DNA from: Sipunculus nudus
Taxonomy: Eukaryota; Annelida; Sipuncula; Golfingiida; Sipunculidae
Length of the DNA stretch: 64,000 bases
Direction of reading: 5' to 3'
Assembly (NCBI GenBank): GCA_026874595.1
Contig: CM049313.1
Span: 37,140,159-37,204,158 of the forward strand
Each line of letters opens with the position of its first letter. Position 1 is the stretch's first letter. Shown in pieces: positions 58,146-64,000 of this stretch. The translations under genes and the position numbers were made by a program. The notes beneath the pieces were generated by a model. The model did not search any database. It was not told where the DNA came from and saw only the letters and a list, made by a program, of their open reading frames with translations.

Positions 58146-60993
58146 CTAAAAAAGCAGTGATTTAAATTAGAAATCAGTTCTATCTTATTTGTTTTTGATT
58201 GGCAGTCTATTTGCTGGCATGTTTTTTTTTAAATTATAATAAAGTAAGCTTACCTTGCTCATCATTATTTTTGTAAGAAGTTGCAGGTATATCTCTCCCT
58301 CAATAGCAAGCAAGATATGTCTTTAACGAAATGTAAACATTGGGAATACATGTCCCATTCATTAACAAATGGGAGATAAATATCGGAAAATTTTACTATT
58401 ATGATCAGACCTGAGGAAAATTCTTGACTGAACTGAAACTGAATCGGATTTGAATGGAAAATGGCATGCATTGGAACTGAATAGGAATGGAAGTTTAAGG
58501 CTCAGATGAAACAAGCCAAACTGATGAACAAATATTTCAGTTCTCACATTATTCAAAGTGTGGCTTATTGGAAGTAGATCTTGTTAAGCTGTAGATCTCT
58601 TTACAGATCATCCCTGCAGTGTTTGGTTTGAGTCAAGATGCCCCTTAATGGATATATTAGAAGCACGGTGAGCAGCTGCAAGCCTGCTTGATGTCTGTCA
58701 CTGAATTTTGTGTAGCAGCAATTAAATGTCAAGCATTCAAAAATTTCTATTTTTGCTCATTGTGGACTGAAATTGAAGTCAATACTGAATTGGAATTGAA
58801 TTGGAACTGAACGAATTAACCCCAGGTCTGATGATTGGCAGTCCTCAATAAAGAAAGTAGACATACATTAACATTTTAAAAAATTATTAAAAATGCAGAC
58901 CTGAAGACAGTATATTCAAGATAAACTTTTTGCCACAGTAATACCCTTTAAGGCCCTGAGGCTTTAGATATACAAAGGTACAATTAAAATTGATGAAATG
59001 ATTAATGCCTTCATGGGCATAAACAAGACATTATATAAAGTTTCAAAATAATTTAAATGGAACTTTAAAGCATTAATATGGAAAAGAGGCATTATAAGAA
59101 AGTACAGCAAATAAGCTACTACACAGATCAATCATAGTGGTCACATGACCAGTTGCTTCTATCCTGCCCAAGGTTCACAGAGATGGGTGAAACAGAATAA
59201 ATAGCATTTCAAATGTTACATCATGGCTGAAAAAGTTTCAGGGAAGTCATATAAAATGAACTTGAAGAAGGGGGGGGTGAAGCTTCAGAGTTTAAATTTC
59301 ACATTAAAACAGAGTTCACTAATAAGATAAGGGTTAAAACAGGTAGAAAATTACAGGATGTGATTACTCACAGGCTGCTACTTGAATCAGAATAAAGTAT
59401 TTGCTACCAAGAAGACCACATAATATTTCAAAGTGAAACCTTAAAATTGGCAATAGTATTTTCATGGGTTTCTTTCAAAATAACCTAAAGTGGCTGGTAA
59501 AGGACACTAAATATATTTTCTTTCAATAATTATTTGTGGGCATGCAACAGTTTTCCTCATATGTGCACTTGTTAGTTAGTCATGCTAATTAAAAGCCTCA
59601 TTTTGAAAAGGGCTTCTGTGTATCAATGAGTCTCTTCAAAATCAGAGGGTTTGTCCCAATTGAATATGTTTGTGTATTTCTTGTGTTTTAACTCTAAATG
59701 TTTTGTGATAAGTTAGATAAACCAATAAAGGTAAATGTTTATATAATACTGGGTACACAGGACAAAACAACCTGTCTTGTCTTCTGAAAACACCTTTCAA
59801 CATATGTGTAAGCCATGCAAATCAAAAGAAAACACAGTGGCTCTGTAGATTGAATGTAGTGACCCCAGGGGGTAACAACAGACAGGTGACTGATTGGATA
59901 CTCATATCTTAATTTGCTTCGATTCCCCAGCAAAAAGCATTCTGGTCATACATTGTTAAAATAAGATCCGAGATTGTTAAATAAAGAAATACAATGGAAA
60001 TTTCTTTAGGTCTAATGTAATCTTTGTTAATATTTCATATTTGTATTTTAAATGGATAAGAAGTATGATACAAGTTCATTTCACAGACTGGTCACAAAGT
60101 ATGAAAATCGGGAAAATATGCAAATAATTTCTATCTGAGGGATGAAATTTTATATTTATCACACAAAAAATACACTGATTCCAAGTGTTTATTTGAAGAT
60201 CAGTATACATTTTTATGGAGAATGAGCATATTAACATTTCATTAGAATTCACTGGAGCCGAGTAGCTGCCATTAAAGTAAACTGTCCACATAGACGGACA
60301 CATGAGATAATCATAAACAATTTAAAGGTCTAATTGGTCAGAAATATTAGAAGAATTATCAATATGTTAAAGTATATTCATTGTAAAAATTCCACAGTTA
60401 TCCTTTGGCTGGAAACTGATCAACATGGGAGTCACAGATTTTTTAAAGTAGTGATCAAATACATGACTGTACTTCACCAGATTACCATTTGACAAATGGA
60501 AAATAAAAATGTCTAACGCAGGGGGGGGGGGGGTGTTCAATTGATGTGGGCAGTGGCTCCTGTGCCTGAGAAACATATAATAAATTTTTTTTTCCGAATG
60601 AATTACTTAATAAATAAAACTTCAATATGACTTGAATTTACTTAATATGTCGATCTAGATCAGTATTTGAGTCAGACTGCAGAATCTAGTAATGGTATAG
60701 AATCATTTTGACTTGAGAACTTGAAGACTCCTTTCAGCACATCTCCCATAACACTGATACATATGCACTGTACAAAAGGAACTATAAATTCAACAGAACA
60801 GCAGCACAGTGACAATGAAAGAGAGCAACCAAAGCATACACAGGCTTAAAGTATATAATTACATACAACATCTAAAGCAGGACCAGAGGAATGTAGGTTC
60901 ATTACCCGGTGTACACCAGACAGAAAACAGGGGAACTTGTCACAAAATACAATCATCAATGAAAATGTCACAGCATTACCTCACTGGGCTTCA
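58146..60993. other. Probable MBD2/3 intron, no other gene seen
   Basis: Unique AT-rich DNA. A G13 run lies at 60521-60533. No MBD-domain exon is recognised on the minus strand here, and no gene on the plus strand. Confidence 0.45.
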
Positions 60994-61161
60994 AGTCTCC
61001 ACAGGGTTAGGAAAATCCCGGCATTTTCTATATTTTGCCATGACAGTGGCATTCTATGGAATTTCTCAGCAAAATGTGGAATTTTCTGGTATTACCTGGC
61101 ATAATCTCAGCTTTTTATTTAAAGTTTGTATATAAAGGTCAAAATACTTGCTTAACATCCA

Positions 61162-61415
61162 CAGTGGCGGATCCAAAAATTCGTGAACAGGGGGGCGCTA
61201 ATACTGGATTAGCGGTTAATGGTATTAAGAAAAAAATATATATATATATACTGAAGGTAGAGTTACCCTACGTTGTAAAGTGCTCTATGGCCTACACACT
61301 ATAGGCCAGAGCGGTATAACACTGAAGAAAAACAACGTTGTAAATTCACTACAGTCTGTTTCACGGGATGCGACCCGATCATCAGGTGAATGTTGTTAGA
61401 ATGAAGCTAATTAGC

Positions 61416-61475
<60 letters not shown>

Positions 61476-61779
61476 CTATTATTATTATATTGTAATGTAT
61501 TTTAGCCTATGAAAAATAGGCTGCTGTAATGACAAACAGACCGCCTCTCTTAGTACAGTAATAATAGGGTGTTATCATAATTAATGGAGCAAATCACAGA
61601 GCTATTCTTTATTATGCTCAATTTATGAATTAGAAAAAAAATAAACAGTGGATAAGTTAATAATCTTATTGCTAGGGAATGAAAGTGATATATGAAAAAA
61701 ATACGAATTAAGGATAAATTGAAAATAAATATATAAAATGAGAGAGGTTACTGCCCGCCCCCCTCTGGATCCGCCACTG
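61162..61779. mobile_element. MITE with CAGTGGCGGATCCA ends, nested in the hAT element
   Basis: The left end CAGTGGCGGATCCA (61162-61175) and its exact inverted copy TGGATCCGCCACTG at the right (61766-61779) bound 618 bp. A 5-bp duplication ATCCA lies on both sides (61157-61161 and 61780-61784). Both arms also carry a GGGGGGCG stretch a little further in. The interior contains a long (TA)n tract and no coding capacity. The CAGTGG end suggests a hAT relative with short target duplications, but the superfamily is not certain. Confidence 0.8.
61419..61476. repeat. (TA)n microsatellite
   Basis: Nearly pure TA dinucleotide tract inside the MITE, with one ACAT interruption. Confidence 0.95.
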
Positions 61780-61893
61780 ATCCAAGTTTCATAGTGTGAA
61801 TTGCCCTGGCCCTTCATAATTTGAGATTAAAGGGCCTTTGATTTGAACACTACTCTCACTAACCATGAGCTGCTTATACCACTGGTCACTTAA

Positions 61894-62196
61894 AAATTTG
61901 ACATGATGCCTGAGCTGCTCAGTTTTTCCTGTGATGCTGTTAGATTACCTACCACCCTGACAACAGAGACTGTTATTAACAGCATTAAGCACACTGTCTG
62001 GTGGTTGTGTGTTGAGAAAACAGGAAAAGTTTGCCCTGCCTTGTGACAGATAGCTAGAAGACTGTTGAAGATGCCTGCCAGTTCAGTCTTCCTTGAAAGG
62101 ATATTTTCTAACATTGGATATTTGCAATCAAAGCTAGGGAACAGATTAGGCATCGAGAAGGCAGCCAAGATGGTTACTTGTTACAGATTCCTTTGA
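61894..62196 (+). pseudogene. hAT transposase C-terminal dimerisation domain, fragment
   Basis: 101 codons in one frame with an in-frame TGA at 62044-62046. The end reads QIARRLLKMPASSVFLERIF then SNIGYLQSKLGNRLGIEKAA, matching the hAT C-terminal pattern (L..lA..lL.iPaSS...ER.FS..G.......nrL). Upstream, TVWWLCVEKTGKVCPAL fits the segment before it. The catalytic part is missing, so it cannot be active. It sits near the right end of its hAT element, as the C-terminus should in a plus-strand copy. Confidence 0.85.
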
Positions 62197-62632
62197 GGCA
62201 GTAATGAGACAGATTGGTAAAGCTCCTTATTTATTATGAGATATTCTGGACTATAAAGTTAAAACGGGTAGCATCAGTAAAGAACATTAGCAACTGATGT
62301 ATTTTATTTCGCAGGTGATTACTTGATCACTGGGCGTTGGTTATTTGTTACCAAATTCAATATTCAATACATAACATTCAGTATACATTTAAGATATGCA
62401 GTATTATTTTTATGCATGACACAATATGTGCTCTATGTGTTTGTCACAATTAAAAACTCAGTAACTCATCTGTTTCTGTTTTAAGGGGGGGACCAACCTT
62501 CACAATTTCATAGATTTTGCCAGAAAATTCCAGAAAATGCCATTTTTCAGAGATTTTTCCATGCTGGAAAACTCCGGAATTTTCCATTGGAATATTCCGG
62601 GTGAGAAAATGCCGCCCAACCCTGTGTCTCCA

Positions 62633-63185
62633 TGAGAGTTGAAAGTTCATCTACAGAACACATCTTACTAATTCTTGATAGTCATTTAACATGAACTACA
62701 TTCATTCCTTGTGTTGATAACACATGGGAAGTGACTGTTGTGAACTATGTACTTTAATAAGTTATCTTTTTTGTAAACCCCTCCGAGGCATGTAAAACTA
62801 GACTTAGACTAGTGGTCTGCTTATTAATTTATGATATCCTTGATTGGTTGTATTCTTTCTTAATCAATAATCTGGTTGAATGTTTGTATAATCTGTCAAT
62901 GTGATTATGTATACGCAAAGAAACGTGGCTAACAGCAATGAAACTAAATCTTTTGCAGGGAACGAGTGTCAACAACCTTGCCGTTGATCTTGACCAATCA
63001 GCATGATTTACAAGTCAAACTGAACTCACTCAGTCATTATTTTAGGTATAATTATATCCATGTCAGATTTCCTGGTATATAGAAGATATACTGATTAATA
63101 AACATCAATCATAGGTCTTTTTATCTCTTTCAGATTAAAAATGATTTTACAACCGATTTTTTCCACTATTTTAGACCGAACTATG
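62633..63185. other. Unique DNA, no gene seen
   Basis: A pyrimidine-CAG site near 62959 is followed by a 15-codon frame, but nothing ties it to a gene. Confidence 0.5.
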
Positions 63186-64000
63186 CTTCTGTGTGTTTTA
63201 CATACAGGCTTTATGACACAGATCATCGGACACTTGCTTCAGTGTGTTTTATATACAGGCTTTATGACACCGTACATGGGACACTTGCTTCAGTATGTTA
63301 TATATACAGACTTTATGATACAGAACATGGGACACTTGCTTCAGTGTGTTTTATATAAAGGCTTTATGACACAGTACATGGGACACTTGCTTCAGTGTGT
63401 TTTATATACAGGCTTTATAACACAGAACATGGGACATTTGCTTCAGTGCGTTTTATATACAGGCTTTATGACACAGAACATGGGACACTTGCTTCAGTGT
63501 GTTTTATATACAGGCTTTATGACACAGAACATGGGACACTTGCTTCAGAGTGTTCATATACAGGCTTTATGACACAGAACATGGGACACTTGCTTCAGTG
63601 TGTTTTATATACAGGCTTTATGACACAGAACATGGGACACTTGCTTCAGTATGTTTTATATACAGGCTTTATGACTCAGAACATGGGACACTTGCTTCAG
63701 TGTGTTTTGTATATCGTCTTTATGACACAGAACATGGGACACTGGCTTCAGTGTGTTTTATATACAGGCTTAATGACACAGAACATGGCACACTTGCTTC
63801 AGTGTGTTTTATATACAGGCTTTATGACACAGAACATGGGACACTTGCTTCAGTGTGTTTTGTACATCGTCTTTATGACACAGAACATGGGACACTTGCT
63901 TCAGTGTGTTTTGTATATCATCTTTATGACACAGAACATGGGACACTTGCTTCAGTGTGTTTTATATATTGTCTTTATGACACAGAACATGGGACACTTG
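63186..64000 (+). repeat. Minisatellite, 51-bp unit, ~16 copies, continues past the window
   Basis: The unit CAGTGTGTTTTATATACAGG then CTTTATGACACAGAACATGG then GACACTTGCTT repeats to the window edge. As 51 is divisible by three, one frame stays open (17-residue period) until a 2-bp deletion near 63550. Later copies include a variant GTATATCGTC in place of ATATACAGGC. It is probably non-coding. Confidence 0.95.

Larger units (their letters stand above)
61002..62624 (+). mobile_element. hAT transposon, internally deleted, with 8-bp target duplication
   Basis: The left end is CAGGGTTAGG and the right end CCCAACCCTG, with further inverted similarity (CGGCATTTTC / GAAAATGCCG). The flanks AGTCTCCA (60994-61001) and TGTCTCCA (62625-62632) form an 8-bp target duplication with one mismatch, as expected for hAT. 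A remnant of the hAT transposase C-terminus lies inside on the plus strand (61894-62196). A second, smaller element (61162-61779) is nested inside. It is non-autonomous in its present state and lies in the probable MBD2/3 upstream intron. Confidence 0.8.

Noticed and set aside
62950-63005. Splice-acceptor-like TTTTGCAG followed by a short open frame
   Set aside because: Only 15 codons and not linked by phase or homology to any exon.
63141-63572. 143-codon frame with 17-residue repeats
   Set aside because: Produced by a 51-bp minisatellite; the frame is lost after a 2-bp deletion and no domain is recognised.
58146-64000. The exon for the methyl-CpG-binding domain of MBD2/3
   Set aside because: Looked for on the minus strand by its usual YYYSPxGKKFRSKPQL-type block; nothing similar is visible, so it probably lies outside the window.

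Overview
The window is AT-rich eukaryotic DNA, most likely from a bivalve mollusc. That assignment is an inference. It rests on a spliced animal MBD2/3-type gene and on many tandem-core interspersed repeats of the kind common in bivalves, with (GACR)n tracts and terminal hairpins. No database search was possible. One protein-coding gene can be supported: the 3' half of a methyl-CpG-binding domain 2/3 (MBD2/3) gene on the minus strand, with four coding exons at 58145-58003, 55403-55313, 54212-54058 and 49570-49481. Reading phases agree across all three introns, and the gene ends at a stop codon with a polyadenylation signal 55 bases further on. The exon for the methyl-CpG-binding domain itself was not found and probably lies beyond position 64000.

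Layout. 1-5.4 kb: AT-rich sequence with a candidate 2.27-kb inverted-repeat element, a CpG-richer stretch with clustered promoter-type motifs, and small repeats. 5.4-9.7 kb: a dead L1/Tx1-like LINE (minus strand) split by a Helitron-like tandem-core element, then a second such family. 9.7-34.3 kb: mostly unique sequence with no recognisable exon. It has several GC-richer islands that could be conserved regulatory DNA, a decayed hAT-like element, tRNA-derived SINE remnants and minisatellites with units of 67, 23, 18, 50, 32 and 43 bp. 34.3-48 kb: a dense cluster of tandem-core elements, including a 278-bp higher-order repeat and a 7-kb composite with several left and right ends. 48-58.2 kb: the MBD2/3 exons. 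The last intron is almost wholly a ~92-bp minisatellite whose unit copies the 3' splice site and the start of the last exon. 58.2-64 kb: unique sequence, a 1.6-kb hAT element with an 8-bp target-site duplication and a nested MITE, and a 51-bp minisatellite running off the end.

Two observations stand out. First, about 49 copies of the terminal-exon acceptor of MBD2/3 fill its last intron as decoy splice sites. Second, six otherwise different repeat families share a 12-bp palindrome (GGTGGCGCCACC) placed 88 nt before a [ACGT]AGATA[TC] box. Several of these families also end in a 27-30-nt hairpin, most often 13 bp + 3 nt + 13 bp, followed by an A-run. Together these suggest one modular Helitron/Helentron-like superfamily with an internal architecture that I do not recognise as described.
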